This document shows positions 26,412 through 34,581 of a stretch of 64,000 bases of DNA, in pieces. The position numbers and the translations under genes are program-made. Position 1 is the stretch's first letter. Each line of letters starts with the position of its first letter. The stretch spans positions 1 to 64,000 of the forward strand of contig NZ_JASCXJ010000019.1 in the NCBI RefSeq assembly GCF_030271535.1, given 5' to 3'. The DNA comes from Nocardiopsis sp. ATB16-24. GTDB taxonomy: Bacteria; Actinomycetota; Actinomycetes; Streptosporangiales; Streptosporangiaceae. The notes below the pieces were generated by a model. The model had not been told where the DNA came from. It saw nothing but the letters and a program-made list of their open reading frames with translations, and searched no databases.

Positions 26412-27409
26412 GCCCTCCCCGCTTCCACGGTGCCGTAGCAGCTCGACTCGCCGCGGTTCCAACAGCGCAACAGCCGCTCCTCCAACCGGCCGGCCAGGAA
26501 CGTGCTGCTGCGGACCCCGAACACGATGTCGGCGGCCAACTCCGGCTCGGCGCTCAACAGCGGTGTGATCACCCCGCGCCGGATGAGCTGTTCGTGCACC
26601 GCGTCGGCCTCCACGTGCTCGGCGTAGAAACGGATCGCGGCCGGTCCGCAGCCCAACCTCCGCATGGCCCTGACCAGCCGGTCCGAGCCGGGGGAGGAGG
26701 TGATCTCCACGGTGGCGAACTGCCCGATCAGCGCCGCCCGCAACCCACGATGCAGTCCGCACAGCGACATGAAGTTGACCTCGGCCAGCATCTCGGCGGG
26801 CGCGGAGTTCAGGTAGGCGCCATAGGCCGCGGAGAGCCCGAGTTCGGTCATCATCTCGGCGAAGAGCCTGGAGTGCACCTGCTCGGGGTCGCCCGCACCG
26901 TACTCGTCGTGCTGCACCGTCACCAGGGCGGCCTTCGGCGTGCCGTCCAGCCGTGGGATGACGAAGGTCTGCGGGTCGGCCTCCTTCAGGTGGTAGAGCG
27001 AGCGGTGGGCGACGTACTCGCGCAGCTGCCACATCTCCCCGCGGCGGCGCAGGTGATGGGACAGGCCGAACGCGTCGAGGTGCTCGACCAGGAGTGCGTC
27101 GAGCTCGCCCTCGACGTCCGTGCCGGCGGGCACGTCGTTCCGGAGCGCGCCGAGGAAGACCCTTTCCAGCTCGGCGCGGATCGCCAGCAGGGCCGGATCC
27201 CACTCCAGGCCGGGGTCGACCCCCTCGAAACCGCGATAGTGCAGCTCGTAACAGCAGTAGAGCGCCAGCTGGAGGTCGTCACCGTAGGGTGAAGAGTCGT
27301 CCACGGCGGGAGGTTCGGATCGTTCTCCGCGCAGCACGGACAGAACATTCTCGGAGATCGGGCCGCGAGGGGCGGGCAGAGTCGGTGCCTTCGGCAGCGT
27401 CGTGGTCAT
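26408..27409 (-). CDS. Haem-oxygenase-like iron-containing redox enzyme (333 aa)
   Basis: The protein matches the iron-containing redox enzyme family (haem-oxygenase-like diiron oxidase fold). It is helical and has candidate metal ligands in the segments REYVAHRSLYHLKEAD (about 132-147), VQHDEYGAGDPEQVHSRLF (about 167-185) and EHVEADAVHEQL (about 260-271). Known members oxidise or fragment amino-acid-derived substrates using O2 and iron. It overlaps the CDGSH gene upstream and the EgtD-like gene downstream by 4 bases each, so the three products are made together. The natural substrate is unknown and may be the product of the methyltransferase. Confidence 0.85.
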   Translation of the reverse strand: MTTTLPKAPTLPAPRGPISENVLSVLRGERSEPPAVDDSSPYGDDLQLALYCCYELHYRGFEGVDPGLEWDPALLAIRAELERVFLGALRNDVPAGTDVEGELDALLVEHLDAFGLSHHLRRRGEMWQLREYVAHRSLYHLKEADPQTFVIPRLDGTPKAALVTVQHDEYGAGDPEQVHSRLFAEMMTELGLSAAYGAYLNSAPAEMLAEVNFMSLCGLHRGLRAALIGQFATVEITSSPGSDRLVRAMRRLGCGPAAIRFYAEHVEADAVHEQLIRRGVITPLLSAEPELAADIVFGVRSSTFLAGRLEERLLRCWNRGESSCYGTVEAGRA

Positions 27410-27621
27410 GGGTCGTACTCCTTCCGCTCTTCACCGCGTACACGTCGACGGTGGCTGGTGTCGCAGAACGGGCGCCGCCCGCTGCGACCGCACGCGCACA
27501 GGGCGGTGACCGCCCGGTCGCTGGGCACACGCGTCCCGTCGGGCATCTCCACGTCCACCGGACCGTAGACGAGGATCGGGCCGTCCTCGGTGACGATGAC
27601 CCGACGGCGGTCCTCAGGCAT
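27406..27621 (-). CDS. CDGSH-type iron-sulfur protein (71 aa)
   Basis: A small protein with the full CDGSH signature in ALCACGRSGRRPFCDTSH: CxC, then a Ser, a Pro and CDxxH. It probably binds one [2Fe-2S] cluster through three Cys and one His. The ATG at 27621 overlaps the end of the upstream methyltransferase by 8 bases, and its stop overlaps the next gene's ATG. An electron-transfer or Fe-S delivery role for the neighbouring diiron enzyme is the natural inference. Confidence 0.9.
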   Translation of the reverse strand: MPEDRRRVIVTEDGPILVYGPVDVEMPDGTRVPSDRAVTALCACGRSGRRPFCDTSHRRRVRGEERKEYDP

Positions 27622-28267
27622 GGCGTGCCTCGATGACCACGAGTTCCTCCTCCGTCTGATCGGGGGCGAGCAGCCCGCGGGCGCGCAGCATCGGAGCACG
27701 TGCCCGCAGCACCGGCCCGAAAGGGACGTGGGCTCTGGCGAGCACCTCGGGCACCATCCCGGCCTCACCGAGCCGGTCCAACGTGGCCTGCGAGTCGGCG
27801 AGTTCGGACTGCACGAGGAGCAGCACGCCGTCCTCGTTGAGCACCGAGGACACCCCCGCACAGATGCGGTCCAGCAGGAGACGCCCGTCCGGTCCCGCGT
27901 CCCAGCACCTCCCCATCCGGTAGCGGGGAGGCAGCAGGCCGGTGGCGGGCATGTACGGCGGGTTGGCGAGCACGAGGTCGAAGCGGTGCGGGGCCACGGG
28001 GGCGAACAGGTCGCCTCGTCGGACTGTCGCGGGGATCCCGCGCAGTCGGCTGTTGAGCCAGCTCGCCAGCACCGAGCGTCGTGACAGATCGATCGCGGTG
28101 AGGCTGGCCGCGCCGGCACGGAAGGCCTCGATGCCCAGGGCACCGGTGCCCGACCCGACGTCCAGGACCGAGCTACCGGAGACCTGACCGTGTCGGCGCA
28201 GTACCTCGCGGAGCAACGACGTGTCCTCCTGTGCCCGGTACACACCCGGAGGTCTCACTAGCAGCAT
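27614..28267 (-). CDS. HemK2/MTQ2-like methyltransferase (217 aa)
   Basis: A class I SAM methyltransferase with motif I VLDVGSGTGALGIEAF and the NPPY amide-methylation motif (LVLANPPYMP). It has the short HemK2/MTQ2 form that lacks the PrmC N-terminal domain. Relatives methylate Gln or Asn side chains of proteins, but bacterial copies within operons may act on small molecules. It is the first gene of the CDGSH/diiron/EgtD-like operon. The open frame's ATG at 28267 has no clear ribosome site, so a leaderless or alternative start is possible. Confidence 0.82.
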   Translation of the reverse strand: MLLVRPPGVYRAQEDTSLLREVLRRHGQVSGSSVLDVGSGTGALGIEAFRAGAASLTAIDLSRRSVLASWLNSRLRGIPATVRRGDLFAPVAPHRFDLVLANPPYMPATGLLPPRYRMGRCWDAGPDGRLLLDRICAGVSSVLNEDGVLLLVQSELADSQATLDRLGEAGMVPEVLARAHVPFGPVLRARAPMLRARGLLAPDQTEEELVVIEARHA

Positions 28268-28883
28268 GACCTAGCCATTACCCGGCCTTCGGGTCGCCCA
28301 ACCGCGACCAGCGTCCTTGTGGGCTGTCGAGCGGTGACCGTGGGTGAGGGTGGGGCGAGCGGGGCGAAGCGTTCGGTGACGCGATGCGGGCGGCGATGTG
28401 GTCGGCGACGTGTTCGGTCCGTGCGGAGTCGGTGACCGACCCCCCTTCCAGGGCCGTTTTCGAGCCTCGCGATGGCCCCGGAAAGGGGTGCGGCGGGGCG
28501 GGGGCTCTGACCCGGTAGCCGTGCGCGTCCTATGGGACTGCCAGGCCTTAGTCGGTGGGGACTCCGTCCGGCCAGAAACAAGGAGAGGAGGCACTGATGG
28601 AAAGCCGGTCATCCGGGCTGGACCTCAGTGAAGGTGATCGAGGGAGTCCGTGGGAAGCCCAGGGAGGCTGGGGAGGCCATGGAAAGTCCTTCCCTGATGC
28701 CCGGTGGGTGTGCGAGTGATGGCTGAAGTCCCCGGCCTGGGGAGGCAGATGCGCCTGGTCGTGGTCTGTGGTCCTTGCCCGGCCCGGGGCCCGGCCGGGC
28801 CCCGGTGTTCTTGAGGGCCACCTGGAGGCTGATAGACGAGCCGGAACCGTGGCGGGTGTGACAGGTGGGATTCGAGCCCCCGT

Positions 28884-28938
28884 GATCTTGCTCCGAGCGT
28901 CACTGCCAGGCGCGCTCAGTGACGCTGGGAGCAAGATC
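28884..28938. repeat. Palindromic element, copy 1
   Basis: GATCTTGCTCCGAGCGTCACTG and its near-perfect complement form a 22-bp stem with one mismatch around an 11-base loop. The same arm sequence recurs in copy 2 about 265 bases away. It resembles a REP/MITE-like dispersed element more than a terminator, since no gene ends next to it. Confidence 0.7.
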
Positions 28939-29146
28939 CACTGGTTCGTTCTGCCGGCGCTCGCGCGCCCGGACGGCGGAAGCACCGGCCCCTGGGGGTC
29001 GAAGGCTCGCCGCCTCCCGGTTCCGGTCGCCACCGTGGCACGCTCACCCGGTCTCCTCCTGGTCCAGCTCACCCGGCTCCTCCCGGCTCCCTGTCGGGGA
29101 ACGACAGACGGCCTTCCTCAGGGCCACTCGGGTGGAGAAGCGCGCT

Positions 29147-29221
29147 TTCCCCCGGTGATCTTGCTCTGGGTGTCACTGCCGGGCGCCTCCAGTGACGCTG
29201 GGAGCAAGATCACGGGGGAAG
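29147..29221. repeat. Palindromic element, copy 2
   Basis: The right arm repeats that of copy 1 exactly over CAGTGACGCTGGGAGCAAGATC (29190-29211 approximately). The left arm has several mismatches, and the outer CCCCCG/CGGGGG extend the stem. Loop sequences differ between the copies, as expected for a mobile or structurally selected repeat. Confidence 0.7.
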
Positions 29222-29297
29222 GGGCAGACCGAGGAGGCTTTATCGGCCTGCCACTTGACGTAGAAGCGTCGCCGCAGATCGGGCGTGGGTCGGGGCG

Positions 29298-29612
29298 CTA
29301 CCGGGAGAGTGCGGCGGAGAGGAAGCCGGCCCACTCGGCGGCGGGGAAGGGGAGGTGCCCGGCGTCCGGGTGCTTGGAGTCGCGGATGGCGGCGCCGCAG
29401 GGAAGGTCGGCGACCTCGACGCACTCCTGTCCCTGGGCGCTGTAGCTGCTCTTACGGAAGGCAGCGGGGATGTGGGCGACCTCGACGCAGTCCTGCCCAG
29501 CACCGCTGTAGCTGCTTTTGCGGAAGCCTGCGGGGATGTGGGCGACCTCCACACAGTTGACGTCCTGGCCACTGTAGCTGCTCTTGTAGAAGGTCAACTC
29601 AGGGTCTCTCAT
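29298..29612 (-). CDS. DUF397-family protein with a triplicated motif (104 aa)
   Basis: DUF397 proteins normally have one KSSYSxxxxxCVEVA unit followed by AVRDSKxPxGxxLxFxxxEWxAFL. Here the first unit occurs three times (about residues 9-30, 31-52 and 53-74) before a normal C-terminal half (AAIRDSKHPDAGHLPFPAAEW). The copies derive from a 66-bp tandem duplication. The ATG overlaps the stop of the XRE-type gene (ATGA), the usual pairing. Such BldB/DUF397 proteins act with WhiJ-like regulators in development and antibiotic control in Streptomyces; the biochemical role is unclear. Confidence 0.9.
   Translation of the reverse strand: MRDPELTFYKSSYSGQDVNCVEVAHIPAGFRKSSYSGAGQDCVEVAHIPAAFRKSSYSAQGQECVEVADLPCGAAIRDSKHPDAGHLPFPAAEWAGFLSAALSR
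29409..29600. repeat. 66-bp tandem repeat, about three units
   Basis: Units start at 29409, 29475 and 29541, each opening with GGCGACCTC and keeping the CTGTAGCTGCT core. They encode the three KSSYS-CVEVA modules of the DUF397 protein. Units 1 and 2 are more alike than unit 3. Confidence 0.85.
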
Positions 29613-30472
29613 GAGGCGCTCTCTAGAGTCTTGATCTGGTTGGTGATGTACTCGGCAGACTCTGCCGAGCTGATTGCTGACCCTTGTATGTCCCCAAAGG
29701 TGGCTTTATAAGCCTCTATGTCCTCATGATCTTCTAGGTAAAGCGCATCAGTAAGGGTTGGCACGCAGACGATAGGTGTGTCGAGAGGGTGAGGAAACTC
29801 CAGGATTATGAAGGGGGCAGTTAGCCCGGCATGAGCTCCTTTGCTGTAAGGCAATACTTGGACATCGATGTGCGGCATTTGTGCCATGTGTAGCAGGTGC
29901 TTGAGTTGATGCAGCATCACGTTGGCTCCGCCAACGGGGCGATGGAACGCCGCCTCATCGATGATCGAGCGAAGATGTACAGGCTGATGTCGTGTCAAGA
30001 TCTCCCGTCGCTTCATGCGAGCCTGAGTCCTTTGTTCCATCTCGCTAGGGCTGGTATAACGCCCTCCTTGGAATAGGGCTCTGGTGTAGTCGGGGGTCTG
30101 GAGTAGCCCTGGGATGACCTGTCCGTCATAGGACCGTAAGACGGACGCTTCTGTCTCGAAGTCGGGGAGTGTCTCGTTCTTGAAGACGTCTTTGTACTTC
30201 GACCACCAACCACGCACCCGAGCATCTCTAGCGAGGGCATGCATGCCCTCGCGTCTTTCTGGATCAGTGACGTTGTACAGATCCATCAACTTATCGAGAT
30301 CATCCGCATTGATGCGCTTTGCCTCGGTTGTCTCCATTCGGGTGACCTTGGGAGGGCTCCACTTGAGCTCCTTGGCGGCTTTCGTTGCTGTATAACCAGC
30401 AGTTTCGCGTGCGCGGCGAAGCTCAGAGGCAAGGCGGCGGAGGCGTAGGGAAGGGCTTCGGGGGTCTTGCAT
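29609..30472 (-). CDS. WhiJ-like XRE regulator with DUF5753 (287 aa)
   Basis: An N-terminal helix-turn-helix (LRRARETAGYTATKAAKELK, then SPPKVTRMETT) is followed by the DUF5753 domain. That domain shows RVRGWWSKYKDVF, a motif near QVIPGLLQTPDYTRALF, and IDEAAFHRPVGG. It is a transcriptional regulator of the abaA/whiJ type and overlaps its DUF397 partner. GC content is visibly lower than that of its neighbours, suggesting recent acquisition. The ATG at 30472 is used; a TAGGTT box 6 bases upstream could be a leaderless -10. Confidence 0.9.
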   Translation of the reverse strand: MQDPRSPSLRLRRLASELRRARETAGYTATKAAKELKWSPPKVTRMETTEAKRINADDLDKLMDLYNVTDPERREGMHALARDARVRGWWSKYKDVFKNETLPDFETEASVLRSYDGQVIPGLLQTPDYTRALFQGGRYTSPSEMEQRTQARMKRREILTRHQPVHLRSIIDEAAFHRPVGGANVMLHQLKHLLHMAQMPHIDVQVLPYSKGAHAGLTAPFIILEFPHPLDTPIVCVPTLTDALYLEDHEDIEAYKATFGDIQGSAISSAESAEYITNQIKTLESAS

Positions 30473-30516
30473 GGCATGAACCTAGCTCAATGCTGATCAG
30501 TAATTTTCGAGAAGTG

Positions 30517-30547
30517 CTTGTATAACCTGTACTTTACAAGTTAGCTT
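30517..30547 (+). promoter_or_regulatory. Candidate operator and promoter between XRE and kinase genes
   Basis: Arms CTTGTA (30517-30522) and TACAAG (30535-30540) form an inverted repeat. On the plus strand TTGTAT (30518-30523) and TAGCTT (30542-30547) are 18 bases apart and could be the -35 and -10 of the promoter for the RsbW-like gene, with the operator inside the spacer. Repression by the adjacent XRE protein is inferred. Confidence 0.45.
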
Positions 30548-30701
30548 AGAGGTGTGGTCAGTGACCGGTGGATCACTCAGGGTTCATGTCGGTCAGGCTA
30601 CGCCTTGCCCGTTCCTCGCATCACGGCATCCGTGAGACTTCTCCAACGGGCCCACGAAACCCCTGCTCATGTACGGCTCTACGCCAAGGAGTGTGCTCGT
30701 C

Positions 30702-31271
30702 ATGCCCGTAGACACCTCTGCCTCCGCCGCCGCGCGCTCGGTGCCCGTACCGGGTGAGGCCACCGTGCCGCTGGCCGCCTTCGTCCAGCCCGCCCATCGC
30801 CACTACTTCACCCGCCGGCCCGACCGCCCGAACTACCGAGCCCGCCGCTACACCTTCGCCGGCGTTCCCGCCCTCATGCCGCTGGTGCGGGCGTTCCTGG
30901 ACACCTGCGCCGCCGACCAGCCCACCGACTACCGGTACCTGTTCACCCTGCTGGGCGGCGAACTGGTCACCAACGCCCTTCGCCACAGCCTCTCCGGGCA
31001 GGCAGGCGGAAGTTACACGCTGCTGGTGCACCGCCACCGCACCGGACTGCACCTGTCCTGCCGTGACCGGGGCGGACTCCGCGACCAGGACGGCCACCTC
31101 AAGCCCCAGGAGAAAGCGCTGGACCCGTCCGCCGAGTCCGGACGAGGGCTGGCACTGGTGGACGCCCTGGCCACCGAGTGGGGCGACAACGGCAACGCTC
31201 ACTACCGCACGGTGTGGTTCCACTTGGCCTACGACCTCACCGGCAACCGCTGGAACACCACCGACCTGTGA
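30702..31271 (+). CDS. RsbW/anti-sigma-type ATP-binding protein (189 aa)
   Basis: A HATPase_c_2 (GHKL) protein with N box ELVTNALRHS, G1-like CRDRGG and G2 GRGLALVDALATEWG. It is the kind of small serine-kinase/anti-sigma protein found beside whiJ-like and DUF397 genes in abaA-like clusters. The ATG at 30702 has AAGGAG 10 bases upstream; a GTG at 30693 is too close to that site. The N-terminal 45 residues are a variable Ala/Arg-rich leader. Confidence 0.88.
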   Translation: MPVDTSASAAARSVPVPGEATVPLAAFVQPAHRHYFTRRPDRPNYRARRYTFAGVPALMPLVRAFLDTCAADQPTDYRYLFTLLGGELVTNALRHSLSGQAGGSYTLLVHRHRTGLHLSCRDRGGLRDQDGHLKPQEKALDPSAESGRGLALVDALATEWGDNGNAHYRTVWFHLAYDLTGNRWNTTDL

Positions 31272-31280
31272 CATGAAAGC

Positions 31281-31317
31281 GGGCCCAGGAGAGCGCGCCA
31301 ACGCTCGTCCCGGGCCC
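31281..31317 (+). terminator. Hairpin after the RsbW-like gene
   Basis: GGGCCC arms at 31281-31286 and 31312-31317, with further partial pairing inward (GAGCG/CGCTC), lie 10 bases after the stop. There is no T-run; AT-richer sequence follows. Confidence 0.55.
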
Positions 31318-31365
31318 TGAACCCCCAAAACCCAACACGGTCATATGTAAGGAAACGAGGATCTG

Positions 31366-31812
31366 ATGCGTCAGCCTATCCCCTCACCCCGCCGCTCCGC
31401 CGAGGCTCTGCCCCTGCCGATGCTGCCCCGCCGCACCCCGCTGGCCGGTCCCCACTGCCCGCCCGTCGCCCTCCACCACCCTCAACGGACGCCTTCGGCG
31501 CAGTCCTCTCCGTCGTGCGACCACCCCTCCTGCCGGGAACGCCGCGCCCAACGCCTTCCCCGCTTGGGCGGACACCGAGCCGAGTTCGCCGTCGAGCACG
31601 CCCAGGCCGCCGCACTCCGGGCACAGCACCGCCACCTGCTCATCTGGTGGGGTGAGGCCACCCAGTCCTTCTGGGTCGCCACGCCGACCGGGCTGGAGGA
31701 GGCCCACGATGTCGACACCCTGCTGCTGATGTTGTGGAAGTACACCGATCCGCCCGCCATCCGTCCCTGGGCGCAGGCGATCGGCCACACCCGGGTTCCC
31801 GTCCCGGCCTGA
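31366..31812 (+). CDS. Hypothetical protein with TQSFW motif (148 aa)
   Basis: The N-terminal 60 residues are Pro/Arg-rich and probably disordered, with CDHPSCRERR as a possible Cys pair. The C-terminal part is conserved-looking: LPRLGGH, HAQAAALRAQHRHLL, GEATQSFWVAT and EAHDVDTLLLMLW. GAGGA lies 7 bases before the ATG. A related, probably broken copy lies at 49658-49975. The gene follows the RsbW-like gene after a hairpin and may belong functionally to the abaA-like cluster. No known family is recognised. Confidence 0.72.
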   Translation: MRQPIPSPRRSAEALPLPMLPRRTPLAGPHCPPVALHHPQRTPSAQSSPSCDHPSCRERRAQRLPRLGGHRAEFAVEHAQAAALRAQHRHLLIWWGEATQSFWVATPTGLEEAHDVDTLLLMLWKYTDPPAIRPWAQAIGHTRVPVPA

Positions 31813-32075
31813 TCGGTCCGTGCCCGCACACCGCCGTGACCCTTCCCGGTACCCGTCGGGGAAGGGTCGCGGCGCCTTTTCACGCACGGCTCGGCCGAGT
31901 CCGGTTCCGGCGGCTCCGTGGGATTGGAACCCCGAGTTCGGGAAGACGGCGGGGCGGGCGACCCGGCACGCCGCACACCGGACCCGGCCCACGAAAAAGG
32001 GAGCCGACCCCGGGCGCATCCCCGGTTCCGGCTCCCTCACGAGGCCGATACGACCCCGTGGTCATACGGGCGTTT

Positions 32076-33410
32076 TCACGCGACCGTGCGGATGAGCTTC
32101 TTGTTGACGAACTCCTCCATGCCCAGACGGCCCAGCTCACGGCCGATGCCCGAGCGCTTGACGCCCCCGAAGGGCAGCTCGGCGCCCTCGGCGCCGACAC
32201 CGTTGATGAAGACCATCCCGGCCTCGATGCGGTCGGCGACGCGCTCGGCCTGCGCGGGGTCGGTGGTGAACACGTACGAGCCCAGGCCGTAGGGGGTGTC
32301 GTTGGCGATCCGTACCGCCTCCTCCTCGTCGGCGGCGGAGAACACCAGGGCGACGGGGCCGAAGAGTTCCTCTCGGGCCACGGGCAGGTCGGGGGTGAGG
32401 CCGGTGAGGACGCCCGCGGGGAAGTACGCCCCCTTGCGCTCTCCGGCACTGACCAGCCTCGCGCCCTGGGCGACGGCGGCGTCGACCTGGCGTTGGAGGT
32501 TCTCGGCGGCGGCGACCGAGGACAGCGGGGCGCCGGACTGCTGGGCCAGTAGCCGTTCGGCGAACCGCTCCACGAAGGCCTCGTACAGGTCCGCGACGAC
32601 GATGAACCGCTTGGCCGCGTTGCAGGCCTGGCCGGTGTTGTCGAGCCGGGAGGCCACGGCCGCGTCGACGACGGAGTCGAGGTCGTCGGCGGACAGCACC
32701 AGGAAGGGGTCGGAGCCGCCGAGTTCGAGGACCACCTTCTTCAGGTGGCGCCCCGCGATCTCGGCGACCGCGGAACCGGCCCGCTCGGACCCGGTGAGCG
32801 AGACGCCCTGCACACGCGGGTCGGCGATCATCGTGGCGACCTGGTCGTTGGTCGCGTAGACGTTGACGTAGGCGCCCTCGGGGAAGCCCGCCCGGACGAA
32901 CAGCTCCTCCAGGAGAGCCGCGGTACCCGGGCACTGCGGGGCGTGCTTGAGGACGATGGTGTTGCCCACCGCCAGGTTCGGGGCGGCGAACCTGGCGACC
33001 TGGTAGGCGGGGAAGTTCCACGGCATGATGCCCAGGAGCACGCCCACCGGGAAGCGTCGCAGAACGGCCTCGCCAGGCCCCGAGGTGACGTCGATCCGCT
33101 CGTCGGCGAGGAACTCCTCGGCGTGGTCGGCGTAGTAGTGGTAGATCTCGACGCAGAAGTCGATCTCCCCCTCGGCCTCCGCGAGCGGTTTGCCCATCTC
33201 CCGCACGATGCCCTCGGCCAGGGCCGCGCGGTGCTCGGCGTGCAGGTCGCCCAGGCGGCGCAGCGCCGTGGCGCGCTCGGCCGCCGTGCTCGTGCGTCCC
33301 CAGGCGGTGGCCCGGTGGGCGAGCTCCAGGGCCGACGAGATCTCGGCGTCCGTGGCGGTCGGGTAGGTGGCGATGACCTCGCCGGTGGCGGGGTCGGTGA
33401 CGGCGTACAT
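32076..33410 (-). CDS. NAD(P)-dependent aldehyde dehydrogenase, succinate-semialdehyde type (444 aa)
   Basis: An ALDH with MPWNFPAYQ, the catalytic Glu in LELGGSDPF (about 220) and the catalytic Cys in NTGQACNAAKRF (about 254). The C-terminus carries PFGGVKRSGIGRELG. At 444 residues it is the short GabD-like form that acts on succinate semialdehyde and related aldehydes. It is the last gene of an operon with a zinc alcohol dehydrogenase and an APC permease, which suggests uptake of an amine or amino alcohol and oxidation of its aldehyde. The exact substrate is not evident. Confidence 0.9.
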   Translation of the reverse strand: MYAVTDPATGEVIATYPTATDAEISSALELAHRATAWGRTSTAAERATALRRLGDLHAEHRAALAEGIVREMGKPLAEAEGEIDFCVEIYHYYADHAEEFLADERIDVTSGPGEAVLRRFPVGVLLGIMPWNFPAYQVARFAAPNLAVGNTIVLKHAPQCPGTAALLEELFVRAGFPEGAYVNVYATNDQVATMIADPRVQGVSLTGSERAGSAVAEIAGRHLKKVVLELGGSDPFLVLSADDLDSVVDAAVASRLDNTGQACNAAKRFIVVADLYEAFVERFAERLLAQQSGAPLSSVAAAENLQRQVDAAVAQGARLVSAGERKGAYFPAGVLTGLTPDLPVAREELFGPVALVFSAADEEEAVRIANDTPYGLGSYVFTTDPAQAERVADRIEAGMVFINGVGAEGAELPFGGVKRSGIGRELGRLGMEEFVNKKLIRTVA

Positions 33411-33480
33411 CGGTTCTCCAGAAAAGGTGTGCGGGTGCGGGAGGCCGGTCGGCCCCGCGAGGGGCGGGACCGACCGGATG

Positions 33481-34581
33481 TCAGGGCCGCAGGATCGTGC
33501 GCAGGCCGGTGCCCGCCTTGAGGTCGTCGAACGCGGCCTCGACCTCGGACATCGGCCGGATCGTGCCGATCAGATCGTCCATGGGCAGCCGCCCCGACAG
33601 GTACAGGCGCGCCAGCCTCGGAATGTCGACCTGTCCCACACTGGAACCGTAGTTGCAGCCCAGGATCCGCTTGCCCTGGTCGGCGAGGTCGAAGAGGTCG
33701 AACGCGCCGGTCGCCCCGATGGGGGCCATGCCGACCAGGACGGCGGCGCCGCCGGAGGTGAGCATGTCCGGAAGCGTCTCGATCACCCGCGGACTGCCGA
33801 TGGCCTCGAACACGTGGTCCGCGCCGCCGAGCTCCTCCCGGCACCAGGCGGCGACGTCGGTCGCGGCGCCGTCGAGGGCATGGGTGGCACCGAACCGCAG
33901 GGCCGCCTCCCGCCTTTCGGGCGACAGGTCGACGGCGACGATGGGGTCGGCCCCGGCCAGCCGGAGCCCCATCACCACGGACAGACCGACCCCTCCGGTG
34001 CCGATGACCACGGCGGACTCGCCGGGGCGGACCTCGGCGGTGTTGGCGACCGCACCGATCCCGGTGGTGATGGAACACCCGAGCAGGGCGCCCACGTCGA
34101 ACGGCAGTTCCTCGGGCACCTTCACCGCGGCGGACTCGGGGACGACGAGCCGTTCGGTGAACGCCCCCAGCCCCAGGTAGGGCCACACCTGTTCGCCGTC
34201 GGCGTCGGTGAAGGGGGTGGTCCCGTCGGGCAGGGTGTTGTCGACGGCGCGGGTCTCCGTGCACAGCCAGGCTTTGCCGGCCGCGCACTTACGGCACCGG
34301 CGACAGGGCGCGAACCAGGACAGGACGACGTGGTCGCCCGGCTCCAGCCCGGTCGTTCCCGCTCCGGTGGCGGTGACCACGCCCGCCGCCTCGTGCCCCA
34401 GGATCAGGGGCCGGTCGGTGGGCCAGTCCCCGTTGAGCACGTGCAGGTCGGAGTGGCACACACCGGCGGAGCGCACCTCGACCTCCACCTCACCGGGGCC
34501 GACGGGCCTGAGGGAGACCTCGCGTGTGTGCATCCCGCGGCCGGGGTCGACGACGACGGCCGGGGAGGATTGCGACGACAT
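33481..34581 (-). CDS. Zinc-dependent alcohol dehydrogenase (MDR family, 366 aa)
   Basis: An MDR dehydrogenase with the catalytic zinc site CHSDLH and GHEAAGVV (about residues 42-68) and a structural zinc loop CRRCRKCAAGKAWLC. It also has a Rossmann GTGGVGLS (about 195). The length matches class III-like or aryl alcohol dehydrogenases. The ATG at 34581 shares one base with the permease stop (TGATG), so the genes are coupled. It probably interconverts an alcohol and the aldehyde oxidised by the downstream enzyme. Confidence 0.92.
   Translation of the reverse strand: MSSQSSPAVVVDPGRGMHTREVSLRPVGPGEVEVEVRSAGVCHSDLHVLNGDWPTDRPLILGHEAAGVVTATGAGTTGLEPGDHVVLSWFAPCRRCRKCAAGKAWLCTETRAVDNTLPDGTTPFTDADGEQVWPYLGLGAFTERLVVPESAAVKVPEELPFDVGALLGCSITTGIGAVANTAEVRPGESAVVIGTGGVGLSVVMGLRLAGADPIVAVDLSPERREAALRFGATHALDGAATDVAAWCREELGGADHVFEAIGSPRVIETLPDMLTSGGAAVLVGMAPIGATGAFDLFDLADQGKRILGCNYGSSVGQVDIPRLARLYLSGRLPMDDLIGTIRPMSEVEAAFDDLKAGTGLRTILRP

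Larger units (their letters stand above)
28268..29297. other. Gene-poor region carrying two hairpin repeats
   Basis: About 1 kb without a supportable gene on either strand; short frames lack ribosome sites and protein-like composition. The region holds two copies of a long palindromic element, at 28884-28938 and 29147-29221, and otherwise nothing I recognise. It separates the EgtD-like operon from the abaA/whiJ-like cluster. Confidence 0.6.

Noticed and set aside
28884-28938. The long hairpin considered as a tRNA or a terminator
   Set aside because: There is no cloverleaf or anticodon arm, no T-run and no adjacent gene end; a repeated copy nearby fits a dispersed element better.
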